From the NCBI GenBank assembly GCA_963844235.1, contig CAWJNF010000004.1:1192176-1256175 (forward strand): a stretch of DNA of 64,000 nt. The letters are read 5' to 3'. The stretch comes from CAWJNF01 sp963844235. Its GTDB lineage: Bacteria; Actinomycetota; Thermoleophilia; Gaiellales; Gaiellaceae. Under the pieces are notes generated by a model. The model had not been told where the DNA came from. It saw nothing but the letters and a program-made list of their open reading frames with translations, and did not search any database. Position numbers and translations under genes: made by a program. Below, in pieces: positions 35,373 to 45,045 of this stretch; the stretch's first letter is position 1, and the number at the start of each line of letters is the position of its first letter.

Positions 35373-38300
35373 ATGGCCACAAAGCCGACCTGCGCGACGT
35401 GCGGATCCGAAAGCGAGCCGGATGCTCGCTTCTGCCGGTCGTGCGGCAGCCCGCTCCTCGCCGAAGAGCCGCCCGCAGGCGAGGCGCGCAAGGTCGTGAC
35501 GGTCGTCTTCACGGACGTCGCCGACTCCACGGCGCTCAGCCAGAGGCTCGACCCGGAGTCGCTCCGCCATCTGATGTCCCGCTACTTCGAGGAGATGCGG
35601 ACGGTCCTCGTGCGGCATGGGGGTACGGTCGAGAAGTTCATCGGCGACGCTGTGGTGGCCGTCTTCGGCATCCCCAGACTGCACGAGGACGACGGACTGC
35701 GGGCCGTGCGGGCCGCGATCGAGATGCAGGAGGCACTCGCGGCGCTGAACGAGGAGTTCCAGCGCAGCTTTGGCACGACGCTCTCGACGCGCACGGGCGT
35801 CAACACGGGGGAGGTCCTCGCCGGCGACCCGAGCCACGGCCAGTCGTTTGTCCTCGGGGACGCGGCCAACGTGGCAGCCCGGCTCGAGCAGGCCGCCGAG
35901 CCCGGCGAGATCCTGATCGGCCAGGCCACCCACCGGCTCGTCCGCGAGGCCGTTGCAGTGGAAGAGGTCGGCCCGCTCGATCTCAAGGGTGTCGCCAGAC
36001 CGGTCACGGCGTGGCGGGTGCTCCGAGTCGTTCCCGACGCGACGGGCTGGGCGCGCAGGCTCGACTCGGCGCTGATCGGCCGCGAGCAGGAGCTCGAGCT
36101 GCTCGTGAGCCGGTTCGACCGCACCATGGAGACCGGGGCGTGTGAGCTCGTCACGCTGATGGGTGCCGCCGGAGTGGGCAAGTCCCGGCTCGGCAACGAG
36201 TTGCTCTCGAGGCTGGGCGATCGAGCAACGGTCATCGAGGGCCGCTGCCTTCCTTACGGCGAGGGAATTACCTTCTGGCCCGTCACCACCGTCTTGCGCG
36301 ACGCCGCGGGGATCATCGACCGGGATCCGCCCGACGTGGCGCGGCGAAAGCTCTCCAGCTTGCTCACGGGCGCCGACGACGCAGCGTTGATCGGCGACCG
36401 TCTCTCCGCACTTCTCGGTCTCGGCCTCGCGACTCCGGGGATCCAGGAGACGTTCTGGGCGTTCCGAAAGCTGCTCGAGCACCTGGGCACACAGCGCCCA
36501 CTCGTCGCGGTCTTCGACGACATCCAGTGGGGCGAGCCCACTTTCCTCGACCTCCTCGAGTATCTCGTCGACTGGATCCAGGCTCCCGTCCTCGTCCTCT
36601 GTCTCGCCCGGCCCGACCTCCTCGAGACGCACCCCGGCTGGACGAAACCCAGGATCAATACGGCGCTGATCACGCTGGAGCCCCTGTCGGAGATCGAGAT
36701 CGACGGCCTGATCCACAACCTCGTCGGCGGCACCGAGCTCGTGCCCGAGGCGCGCGCCCGCATAGCCGAGGTCGCCGAGGGCAATCCCCTCTTCGTCGAG
36801 GAGCTCCTGCGCATCCTCGTCGACGACGGCCTGCTGACGCGCGCAAACGGCGGCTGGGGAGTGGCCGGCGATCTGTCCGCCATCTCGATACCCCCGACCA
36901 TCCACGCGCTCCTGACCGCCCGGATCGACCGGCTCGAGGCGGAGGAGCGGGCAGTCGCCGAGCGCGCCTCGGTCATCGGACGGGTGTTCTGGTGGGGTGC
37001 CGTCTCGGCCCTCTCGCCTTCGACGGTCGAGCCCCGCTTGCCGAGCCTCCTGCAGACGCTCATCCGGAAGGAGCTGATCCGGCCCGAGCCGTCACAGGTC
37101 TCGCAGGAGGATGCGTTCCGGTTTGCCCACATCCTGATCCGGGACGCCGCCTACCACGGGATTCCCAAGGGGCTCCGAGCCGAGCTGCACGAGCGGCTCG
37201 CGGACTGGATCGAAGCGGCGGCGAAGGAGGTGGCGGGCGAATACGAGGAGATCCTCGGCTACCACCTCGAGCAGGCCCACCGGTGGCTCACCGAGCTCGG
37301 GCCGGCGAACGAACGAGCCGGGCGGCTGGGCAGACGCGCTGCAGCGCCGCTGGCGTCGGCGGGGCGACGGGCGTTCGCCCGTGGAGACATGCCGGCTGCG
37401 GTGAACCTCCTCTCGCGGGCATCGTCCCTGCTCCCGCAGCACGATCCGGAGCGCTTCGAGCTCCTGCCCGAGCTCGCGCTCGCCCTCCTCGAGACCGGCG
37501 ATTTCCCGAGGCTCGAGGCCGTCGTCGACGAGATGAGGAGCGCTGCGACGGCCTCCCGCGACCCGCGTCTCCAGGCCGAGGCCCTCGTCCTCGGACTGTG
37601 GGTCCGTCTGTTCACCAACCCCGAGGGGTGGGCCGAGATAGCCGAGCGCGAATCGATGCGCGCCATCGCCGCCTTCGAGTCGCTCCAGGACGAGCGGGGC
37701 TTGGCGAAGAGCTGGTCGCTGCTCGGGCTGGTGCACCTCACGAAGACCAACTTCGGGCCCGCCGAGGAGGCCTGGCTGAAGGCGGCCGCGTTCGCCGGTC
37801 GTACGGGCGACCTGCGGGGCGAGATGGAGAGCCTGTCCTGGGTCCCGGTGTGCATCTGGGCCGGGCCCACGCCCGCGGACGAGGGCATCCGGCGTTGCCA
37901 GGACGTCCTCGAGCGAGCGCGAGGCGACAAGAAGGCGATGTCGAGCGCGCTGTTCGCGCAGGCCGAGCTGCTCGCTGGGCTCGGTCGCTTCGAGGAGGCC
38001 CGAGAGCTGATAGCCCGCGCGAAGGCGCTCCTCCAGGAGATCGCGCTGACAGTCTGGTTGGGTGGACCGCTGGCTCAGTTCGCGGGCTGGGTGGAGCTGT
38101 GGGCAGGCGATCCCGTGGCGGCGGAGCGGGAGCTGCGGCATGGATACGAGTCCCTCGGCGAGATCGGCGAGATGGCCTGGCTCCCGACCGTGACGGGGAT
38201 CCTGGCCGAGGTGCGCCTGAGCCAGGGCGAGGACGGCGAGGCCGAGGCTCTCACTGCGGAGATCGAGAACGTGGCCGGGACCGAGGACGTCTACTCACAG

Positions 38301-38582
38301 GTTCTCTGGCGCGGCGTTCGGGCGAAAGTGCTGGCCCGACGTGGTCAGTTCGACGAGGCCGAGACGCTCGCCCGGGAGGCCGTCGACCTGGTCGGGCCGA
38401 CGGACTTCCTCCACCTCCACTGGCTCGCACGGATGAGCCTCGCAGAAGTCCTCGCCCTCGCAGGCCGGGCCCGGGAAGCACAGCCAGTCGCGGCCGAGGC
38501 GCTACGTCTGGCCGAGGACAAGCAGCACCTCGTCCGGGCTCAGCGAGCTCGCGAGCTCATCGAGCAGCTCGTGGAGCGATAG
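35373..38582 (+). CDS. Adenylate/guanylate-cyclase-domain, AAA-ATPase and TPR regulator
   Basis: A 1069-residue multidomain protein. A zinc ribbon at 7-24 (CATCG...FCRSCG) precedes a class III cyclase homology domain at about 42-210 (VVFTDVADSTALSQRL with metal Asp, GGTVEKFIGDAVVAVFG, TGVNTGEVLAG). An AAA/STAND ATPase follows, with Walker A MGAAGVGKSRL near 261 and FDDIQWGEP as Walker B. About 500 residues of helical TPR-like repeats complete it. ATG 35373 is used because the zinc ribbon begins there, though the frame is open from 35262. Such proteins are common in actinobacteria and probably couple nucleotide signalling to protein interaction. The target is unknown. Confidence 0.9.
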   Translation: MATKPTCATCGSESEPDARFCRSCGSPLLAEEPPAGEARKVVTVVFTDVADSTALSQRLDPESLRHLMSRYFEEMRTVLVRHGGTVEKFIGDAVVAVFGIPRLHEDDGLRAVRAAIEMQEALAALNEEFQRSFGTTLSTRTGVNTGEVLAGDPSHGQSFVLGDAANVAARLEQAAEPGEILIGQATHRLVREAVAVEEVGPLDLKGVARPVTAWRVLRVVPDATGWARRLDSALIGREQELELLVSRFDRTMETGACELVTLMGAAGVGKSRLGNELLSRLGDRATVIEGRCLPYGEGITFWPVTTVLRDAAGIIDRDPPDVARRKLSSLLTGADDAALIGDRLSALLGLGLATPGIQETFWAFRKLLEHLGTQRPLVAVFDDIQWGEPTFLDLLEYLVDWIQAPVLVLCLARPDLLETHPGWTKPRINTALITLEPLSEIEIDGLIHNLVGGTELVPEARARIAEVAEGNPLFVEELLRILVDDGLLTRANGGWGVAGDLSAISIPPTIHALLTARIDRLEAEERAVAERASVIGRVFWWGAVSALSPSTVEPRLPSLLQTLIRKELIRPEPSQVSQEDAFRFAHILIRDAAYHGIPKGLRAELHERLADWIEAAAKEVAGEYEEILGYHLEQAHRWLTELGPANERAGRLGRRAAAPLASAGRRAFARGDMPAAVNLLSRASSLLPQHDPERFELLPELALALLETGDFPRLEAVVDEMRSAATASRDPRLQAEALVLGLWVRLFTNPEGWAEIAERESMRAIAAFESLQDERGLAKSWSLLGLVHLTKTNFGPAEEAWLKAAAFAGRTGDLRGEMESLSWVPVCIWAGPTPADEGIRRCQDVLERARGDKKAMSSALFAQAELLAGLGRFEEARELIARAKALLQEIALTVWLGGPLAQFAGWVELWAGDPVAAERELRHGYESLGEIGEMAWLPTVTGILAEVRLSQGEDGEAEALTAEIENVAGTEDVYSQVLWRGVRAKVLARRGQFDEAETLAREAVDLVGPTDFLHLHWLARMSLAEVLALAGRAREAQPVAAEALRLAEDKQHLVRAQRARELIEQLVER

Positions 38583-38624
38583 CGGGCGGTCGGTCACGCC
38601 CGCGCCTGATAGCTTCCCGCGCTA

Positions 38625-39077
38625 GTGGCAGCCGACGAAATGGTGGACGAGCTCCAGACCGTCGTGGAGGAGCTGCTCAGCGCCACGGGAGCGAGCCGGG
38701 TCACGCTGAGACAGGATCGATCGGGCGCCTTCTTCCCGGTTGTGCGCGAGGCGCTCGCCGACGGCGTCGAGTCGATCCGAGACGTGGAAGCTCCGAACAT
38801 GCCCCAGCAGCCGGTCGTCCGGGAGATCGTCCAGGGACGCCAGGTCGTCCAGGACGACTGTCTGAGCGCCTTCGACGATCCCGACTTCCACGAGATGCTC
38901 GAGCTCTACGGCGGGATGCGAGCCCAGATCGTCACGCCCGTCATGGTCGACGGGGTCTTGACGGAGATCATCTCCGTGCACCAACTCGGCTCCGCCAGAG
39001 AGTGGGAAGCTCACGACATCCAGGCCTGCAGCGACGCGGCGACGAAGGTTGCGTCGCTCTCGGGCCGGGATGCGTGA
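38625..39077 (+). CDS. GAF-domain protein
   Basis: A 150-residue single-domain protein from GTG 38625. LLSATGASRVTLRQDRSGAF, PVVREALADGVESI, QGRQVVQDDCLSAFDDP and AQIVTPVMVDGVLTEIISVH follow the beta-alpha order of GAF sensor domains, which bind small ligands or chromophores. No output domain is attached. It lies 42 bp after the cyclase/ATPase gene on the same strand, so it may serve as its sensor partner (inference). Confidence 0.75.
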   Translation: MAADEMVDELQTVVEELLSATGASRVTLRQDRSGAFFPVVREALADGVESIRDVEAPNMPQQPVVREIVQGRQVVQDDCLSAFDDPDFHEMLELYGGMRAQIVTPVMVDGVLTEIISVHQLGSAREWEAHDIQACSDAATKVASLSGRDA

Positions 39078-39204
39078 AGCCTCCACGTCGAGCGGCACAG
39101 CACGAATGCCTTTCTCCGTGATGGAGAGCGGGCCTTCCACACGTACTTCGTCAACTGTCGGGGCGACGAGGCGATGGGGAGCACCCGTGTTCGGGTTGTA
39201 CGAT

Positions 39205-39846
39205 CTACGGCTGGTCAGGGCGCTCGTACAAGCCGACGACGATCTCGAAGTCGACGCCGTCCTTGGCGACCTCGAGCACGTCCTCCTGCTCGAGGCGCCA
39301 GCCGACGTTCAGCACGAGATCACGGTAGGTGTCGATGAGCCACGGGGCCAGCAGGTAGTCGTGCTCCTTGCCGTACGTGTTCGCCATCACGAGCCGCCCG
39401 CCGGGCCGCGTCGCGCCGAGGAGCTCCAACACGAGCCAGCCGAGGTCGAACAGTGGGTACAGCCAGCCGATGCAATAGATCGACTCGCTGAAGACGACGA
39501 GGTCGAACGGGCCATCCTGCGAGGGCTCGAGATCCATCACGTTCACCGCTCGGAACTCGACGCGCGCGGGGTCGATGCCGGCCGCGCGCGCCCGCTCGAT
39601 CGCATTCTCTGCGATGTCGACGGCGAGAATCGAGTCGGCGATCGCCGCCAGGCGCCGTGTGAAGACCCCCGCGCCGCACCCGATCTCGAGAGCCCGGCCG
39701 TATCGCCGCCCCTCCAACACAGCGAGCTGGTGTTCGTGGCTGACCCTGACGGCCTCGGCGATCTCGAGATCCCAGGGATCGCCGTCGCGCCAGATCTCGT
39801 CGAACGCCGTCCGAGCCTCGAGCGAGATCTCGCCTCTATCCCGCAT
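39205..39846 (-). CDS. NodS-like SAM-dependent methyltransferase
   Basis: A 213-residue class I methyltransferase. The SAM motif I is ALEIGCGAGVFTRRLA at about 52-68, acidic motif II AVDIAENAIERARA, and FDLVVFSESIYCIGWLYPLF and RPGGRLVMANTYG correspond to motifs IV-VI. The opening FDEIWRDGDPWDL is characteristic of the NodS/SAM-methyltransferase group. ATG 39846 is preferred: the upstream extension to 40044 would overlap the divergent selenoprotein gene and lacks homology. The substrate is unknown. Confidence 0.82.
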   Translation of the reverse strand: MRDRGEISLEARTAFDEIWRDGDPWDLEIAEAVRVSHEHQLAVLEGRRYGRALEIGCGAGVFTRRLAAIADSILAVDIAENAIERARAAGIDPARVEFRAVNVMDLEPSQDGPFDLVVFSESIYCIGWLYPLFDLGWLVLELLGATRPGGRLVMANTYGKEHDYLLAPWLIDTYRDLVLNVGWRLEQEDVLEVAKDGVDFEIVVGLYERPDQP

Positions 39847-40031
39847 CTGGGCGCAGTGTGCCACGCATGGCCGGGCATGTCGCCATGTTGCGGACGAGAG
39901 CCGCTGCGGCGTCCCCTCGATGGCGGCCATCGCGGTCGGTGTCCTGTGGAGGCGGTGGCTGAGCCGGGCGGCGGCGCCGTGCGCGGGCTCCAGCTTGACC
40001 GCCCATTCTCGATCCCTTAGGGTCGGCCGCC

Positions 40032-41714
40032 ATGGGTGAAACATTCGAAGTCGTGTGGCCGCGGGGCGCCAAGACCGCCTCCGTCACGGCGCTGGCGCCG
40101 CGTCTGCAGACGCTCGATGGTGCGGTTGTCGGCGAGCTCTGGGACTACCTGTTTCGCGGTGACGAAATCTTTCCGGCCTTGCGCGAGGAGCTCCGGCGCC
40201 GATTTCCGGGTATCCGCTTCGTCGAGTACCCGACCTTCGGCTCCACCCACGGAGCCGAGGAGCACGACTCGATCTCGCAGCTGCCCGAGAGGATCGCCGA
40301 GCACGGCGTGCAGGCGGTCATCTCAGGCCTCGCCTGCTGAGGAAGCTGTACGCCCGCCGTGCTGCGGGCGAGCGCGGCCGCCGAGAGGATCGGGATCCCG
40401 ACGGTGTCGCTCGTCTGCGAGGGCTTCGTCCCGCAGGCGCGCGCGACCGCGGCGGGGCTCGGGATGCCGAACCTTGCGGAGGCGATCCTGCCCGGGCATG
40501 TCGACGCCCAGACCGACCAGGAGCTGCGGGCGAACGTCGGCCGCGCAGCCGACGCGGTAGCCCGGGGGCTCACGGTCGCGCCCGATCCTGGGCTCGCCGA
40601 GGAGGAGCCCGGGCCGCGCGACATCGTCCTCCGCGGCAACCTGGACGAGGTGAACGAGCTGTTCTACGAGCACCAGTGGAGCGACGGGCTCCCCATCGTC
40701 CCGCCGACGATCGACCGAGTGGAGAGGTTTCTGGCACAGACGACGCGCGAGGCGGACGAGGAGCTCGGCGTGTTGCTGCCGGACAAGCGGCAGGCGACGG
40801 TCTGGAATGTCGCCGTCAACGGCGTCATCGCCGGCTGTCACCCCGAGTACATGACGCTGCTGATCGCGCTCGTGGAGGCGATGGCCGATCCCGCCTACGG
40901 GGTCGAGCACAGCGGCAACACGCCCGGGTCGGACACCCTCATCGTGCTCAACGGGCCGATCGTCAAGGAGCTCGGCTTCAACTACGAGCAAGGAGCGCTA
41001 CGGGACGGATTCCGTGCCAACACGACGGTGGGCCGCTTCTGGCGGCTCTACCTGCGCAACGTTGCGGGCTTCCTGCCACACAAGAACGACAAGGGAACGT
41101 TCGGCAACACGTGGCGCGTCGTTCTTGCCGAGAACGAGGACGTGATCCGGCGGATCGGCTGGACGACCGTTGCCGGCGATCAGGGCGAGGCGGCCGAGAA
41201 CGCCGTCACCGTCGCCCGCTACACGGGAGGCGCGGTCATTGTCTCGGTGTTCGGGACGCGCCCGGAGCAGATGCTCCCGTACCTCGCCGACGCGCTGACG
41301 AAGCAGACCGGCTGGGAGCTCATCTTCACCGTCGGGCTCGCCACCGCCACGCAGAAGCCCCTGCTCGTCCTGAGCCCGATCATCGCCGAGACGCTCGCGA
41401 AGGCCGGCCTGTCCAAGCAGGATCTCCAGGCGGAGCTGTTCGCGCAGGCACGGCTGCCGGCGTGGAAGTTCGAGCAGTACATCGGCGGCTGGACGAACCT
41501 CGTGCCCGGGCGACCGACGCTCGCCGAGCTCGTCGCGGAGGGCAAGGCCCCGCCGATCTTCGCCGAGTCGGACGACCCCGAACGGCTCGTTCCGATCGTC
41601 TGCGAGCCGGAGCACCTGATGATCGCCGTCAGCGGCGACCCGCTACGCACCAACGCCTACAGCTTCGTTCACAACGGACTGCTCGGCTACCCGGTCACGA
41701 AGCCGATCGGATAG
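40032..41714 (+). CDS. UGSC-family selenoprotein fused to its partner domain (in-frame TGA = Sec103)
   Basis: The 560-codon frame from ATG 40032 is interrupted only by TGA at 40338-40340 and continues in the same frame to 41714. The context is GLAC-U-GSCTPAVLRASAAAE, the U-G-S-C motif that names the UGSC (seleno)protein family. Residues 1-195 are the selenoprotein domain. Residues about 200-560 (DGLPIVPPT from 218, VNGVIAGCHPEYM, NTTVGRFWRLYLRN, VLAENED) match the separate protein at 48421-49449. A perfect hairpin starts 10 nt after the TGA. Sec103 and Cys106 are the probable redox pair. The reaction is unknown; a Sec-dependent reductase is inferred. Without Sec insertion only a 102-residue fragment would form. 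Confidence 0.88.
40341..40370 (+). promoter_or_regulatory. Bacterial SECIS-like hairpin after TGA 40338-40340
   Basis: Ten bases after the TGA, CGCCCGC (40351-40357) pairs perfectly with GCGGGCG (40364-40370) around the 6-nt loop CGUGCU. The loop starts 17 nt after the UGA, within the range known for bacterial SECIS elements, and has G at its second position as the consensus demands. The spacer length equals that of the second UGSC gene. SelB would bind this loop to deliver Sec-tRNA. Confidence 0.8.
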
Positions 41715-41719
41715 CGGCG

Positions 41720-43868
41720 TCAGCGCAGGACGCCCCGCTGCTCGAGCTCGTCGATACGCGCGTCGGGCAGGTCGAGCCACTCACGCAGCACGTCCCGGCT
41801 GTCCGCGCCGAGAGCCGGGGCGGGACGCTCGACGGCCGGCGCGCTGCCGTCCACGCGCCAGGCCTGGGTGTACACCTCGTGCCGGCCGACGACCGGGTGG
41901 TCGACGACGGCGAGCAGGCCCCGTGCGCGCAGCTCGGGATCGGCGCGTACCTCGGCCTGATCGAGCACGAGCTCACACGCGCACACGTCGCGCAGCTGTC
42001 GGGCGACGTCGGCGCCGTCGTGGCCGGCGATCCAGTCCGCGAGGGCCGCTCCACCGGTCAGGCGGTCGAGACCGCCGCGCTCGTCGTCGTCTCGGGCGGC
42101 AACCGCGACATATCGGTCGTCGCGGGCGAGGAAGACTCCGTACGGCGCGAAGTAGGGATGCGCGTTGCCGCGGGGCGGCGCCTCGCCGGTCCGCTCGGCT
42201 TCCTCGAGCTGCTCGCCGAGAAGACCGAGAAAGGCCTCGAGCTGGCCGATGCGGAGCAGCCCGCCGACTCCGGTGCGTCGCCGCTCTACGAGCGCGGCCA
42301 GGGCGAGCAGCAGGCCCCAGGTCCCGCCGATCGGGTCGCAAATGCCAAAGCTCATCAGCCCCGTCATCTCGTCCGTGTACCCAACGGCGCTCTCGAAGCC
42401 GGAGTAGCTCGAGATCGTCGGCGCGTAGCCGCGCAGGTCGGCGGGGCCGCTCAGCGAGGTGAGCAGCGAGAGCCACACGAGCCCGGGATTCGCCGCGGAC
42501 GCGGCCTCGTAGCCGAGACCGAGCGCTGCGAAGCGAGCCTCGCCGAGGTTCTCGACCACGATGTCTGTGCGCGCGAGCAGGTCGCGGGCGACAGCAACGC
42601 CCTCCGGATGCTTGAGATCGAGCGCCAGGCTGCGCTTGCCATGGTTGACGCTGAGGAAGTACGGCACCGACTCGATCGAGTCGGCGTCGGGACGCGCGAC
42701 CCAGCCCGGCTCCGGCCGCCCGCGCAGCCTCGAGTTGTCGAGCGCGTCCGCGTGCTCGACCTTGACGACGTCGGCGCCGAGGTCGGCGAGCGACGCGGCG
42801 AGCATCGGTGCCGACCACACCCACCCGAGGTCGAGCACCCGGGCGCCCGCGAGCGGCTGTTCGGCCGCGGCTTCGGGCGCCGGGGCGGGGCCGAGACGAA
42901 CGAACGGCACGCCCGGCACCGTGACCTCTTCGACGCTCTCCAGGGCGCCGCAGCGCAGGAGGCTCTCGTCCGCGAGCACCTCCGGCGCTGTCCGGACCGG
43001 AGCGAGTGCGAGGTTGTACTCGCGCGCGCACTCGAGTAGCTCGCCCCGCGTCAGCCGGCGGGTCCAGCGCTCGAGCAACTCGTCGAGCTCCTCCGCGTGG
43101 TCGGCGCCGTTGCGGCGGAGGTCGGCGTAGCGCTCGTCCCGCGCCCAGTCGGGAGAGCCGGCCGCCTGAACGATCCGCTCCCAGTCGCGCCGAGTCCGCC
43201 CGATCAGGCACACGTCCCCGTCGGTCGCGCGGAGGAAGCCGTACGGGTACGGCCCGCCGCACTGCGGCGCGCGGCGGCGCTCACGACGCCATGGAATCCC
43301 GTACGGCTCGTACACGAGTGCGTTGACCCCTCCGAACGTCGCCAGCACCTCGGTGGTCGTGACCGCGAGCGGGCCGGCCAGACCCGCCTCCAGCAGCGAC
43401 AGGCCGGCGGCCGCCGCAACGAGTCCCGCCGAATAGGCTCCGATCTGGAACGGCGGCTCGACGGGTTCGCGATCCGGAGCGCCGCACGCGGCGGCGACGC
43501 CCGCGCGGGCGGCGGACGTCAGCCCGCACGCCGGCTCGAGCGGGTCGAGCGCCTCGGAGAGGGCGATCGCGGGGACGCCGGCGGGCACCGTGAGCTCGGC
43601 GTCGTGGATCACGAGGTCAGGGTTCGGGCCGTCCCGGCCGGCGGCGGCAGCGTCCCGGCACGGGAGTCACCGCGACTCCGGCGTCAAGCCAGGTGGTGAG
43701 CCGCCGTTCCCGTTCGCCGACTGCGGCCGCCGGCGGCGGGTCGAGCCCGGGCGGTGCAATCCGTTCCACCGCCGCTCCCAGGCTGGCAAGCGTGCGCCCG
43801 GCGAACCGGGCGGCTCGTGACGAGCCGAGCACCAGTACATCGACCCCGGCGAGGGGTCGCCAGCTCAT
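41720..43868 (-). pseudogene. Tandem (double) class III CoA-transferase, one frameshift
   Basis: Two CaiB-like domains in one gene. The N-terminal start MSWRPLAGVDVLVLGSSRAA is in one frame; after about 43640 (a GC-rich run) the frame changes, and one indel restores continuity into AVTPVPGR...AAAAGRDGPNPDLV. The second domain (from ARVLDLGWVWSAPMLAASLA, with LADLGADVVKVEHAD and the catalytic region FGICDPIGGTWGLLLA) looks complete. The first domain seems to lack the catalytic Asp (QIGAYSAGLVAAAAG). Total length is about 715 residues. It overlaps the dehydratase gene and ends 5 bp from the convergent selenoprotein gene. Confidence 0.8.
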
Positions 43869-45034
43869 CGGCTGCGGCGCGGAACCTCGACGATCGCCGT
43901 GCCGTCGGCCGTCAGCTCGCCCCGCTGGTTCTCCGCGCGTAGCGCGAGCTCGACCAGGCCGGTGCCGTCCTCGACGCGCGTATCGACGACCTCACCGCGG
44001 CACCAGGTCACGTCTCCCATCAGATTGTGTCGCAGGACGCGGGCGTTCAGCTTCCGCAGGAACCCGTCGTCGCCCATCCAGTTCGTGGCGACCTGTCCGA
44101 GCCACGAGACCCGTTCGGGGCCGTAGTCGTACGGGGCCGGAACGCCGACGCGGGCCGCGAGATCGGGATCCCAGTGCACGCGCTCCGGCGGCTCGGGCAC
44201 GCCCTGCTCGTTCGGGATGCCAAGCGCCGGGTGACGCGCGAACAGGTCGTTCGCGAACCCATGGGCACGGATGTAGAGGCTTCCCCAGCCCTGGACGTAG
44301 GCGATGACGCCAGTGGCAGTCAGGGGGCCCTTGACGACGTGCGCAACGGCGGTGCCCTGGGATACGTCCTCGAACCAGCGCGGCTCGGCCCCGCGGATCT
44401 CCTCCGCCGCGTAGTCGGCCGCAAGCGCGTCGAGCTCGTCGGGCGACCAGCGGGCTGCCTCGACTCCGCCGTACTTCTGCCGGCCGCGGGCCGTGTCCCG
44501 CTCGGTGCGGAAGCACCACGAGTCGGCCCTGGCAACCGTCGCGCCGTCGCTCCTGACGAACTCGGTGCGGTAGATCTGCTGGAGCGTGCGGCCGGCAAAC
44601 CGGCCTTGCTTCTCGACGACGTCGTGGAGGACGCTGCGCCCGACGATCTCGTCGCCCCGTCGAAGCGGCTCGTACCACTCCCAATCCGTGCCGGCGAACA
44701 TCGCGTGCACCCCGGGAAGGCCACCGACGTAGCCGGACACGATCCGGTCGCACGCATAGAGCATCGACGGCACGCCGACGACGTCGCCGAACCGGCTGGA
44801 GCGCGCGTACTCGCGGTCGCTCCAAAGCGGGTTGCGATCACCGATGCCCTGGGCGTAGTGCCTGATCGCGTCGCGCGTGATCTCCTCGATGTACGGACGC
44901 GGCCGGCGAACCTCCTTGCCGATCCTCGACCGGAGCTCGCCGAGCGTCTCCTCCGTGATCCGCGCCTGCGTCGATTCGGCGATCTCGTGCACGGGCGCCA
45001 GCCTATAACCCGACGTGACAGCCAGATGAGCCAA
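43865..45034 (-). CDS. FAS1-type/MaoC-like double hot-dog dehydratase
   Basis: A 389-residue protein with two hot-dog domains. The first spans about 20-170 (ITRDAIRHYAQGIGDRNPLW with the hydratase Asp/His pattern, then GVPSMLYACDRIV). The second spans about 210-385 (FEDVSQGTAVAHVVKGPLTA, TGVIAYVQGWGSLY, NWMGDDGFLRKLN). These are typical of FAS1-like (R)-specific enoyl-CoA hydratase/dehydratases, which add or remove water at acyl-CoA. It overlaps the CoA-transferase by 4 nt and lies 11 bp after the acyl-CoA ligase, so the three form an acyl-activating/dehydrating operon. Confidence 0.85.
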   Translation of the reverse strand: MAHLAVTSGYRLAPVHEIAESTQARITEETLGELRSRIGKEVRRPRPYIEEITRDAIRHYAQGIGDRNPLWSDREYARSSRFGDVVGVPSMLYACDRIVSGYVGGLPGVHAMFAGTDWEWYEPLRRGDEIVGRSVLHDVVEKQGRFAGRTLQQIYRTEFVRSDGATVARADSWCFRTERDTARGRQKYGGVEAARWSPDELDALAADYAAEEIRGAEPRWFEDVSQGTAVAHVVKGPLTATGVIAYVQGWGSLYIRAHGFANDLFARHPALGIPNEQGVPEPPERVHWDPDLAARVGVPAPYDYGPERVSWLGQVATNWMGDDGFLRKLNARVLRHNLMGDVTWCRGEVVDTRVEDGTGLVELALRAENQRGELTADGTAIVEVPRRSR

Positions 45035-45045
45035 CCGTCGGGCGG

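Noticed and set aside
40032..40340. A short 102-residue protein ending at TGA 40338-40340, with a separate downstream gene
   Set aside because: The downstream part is in the same frame, has no ribosome site of its own, and the G-S-C context plus hairpin match the second UGSC gene.
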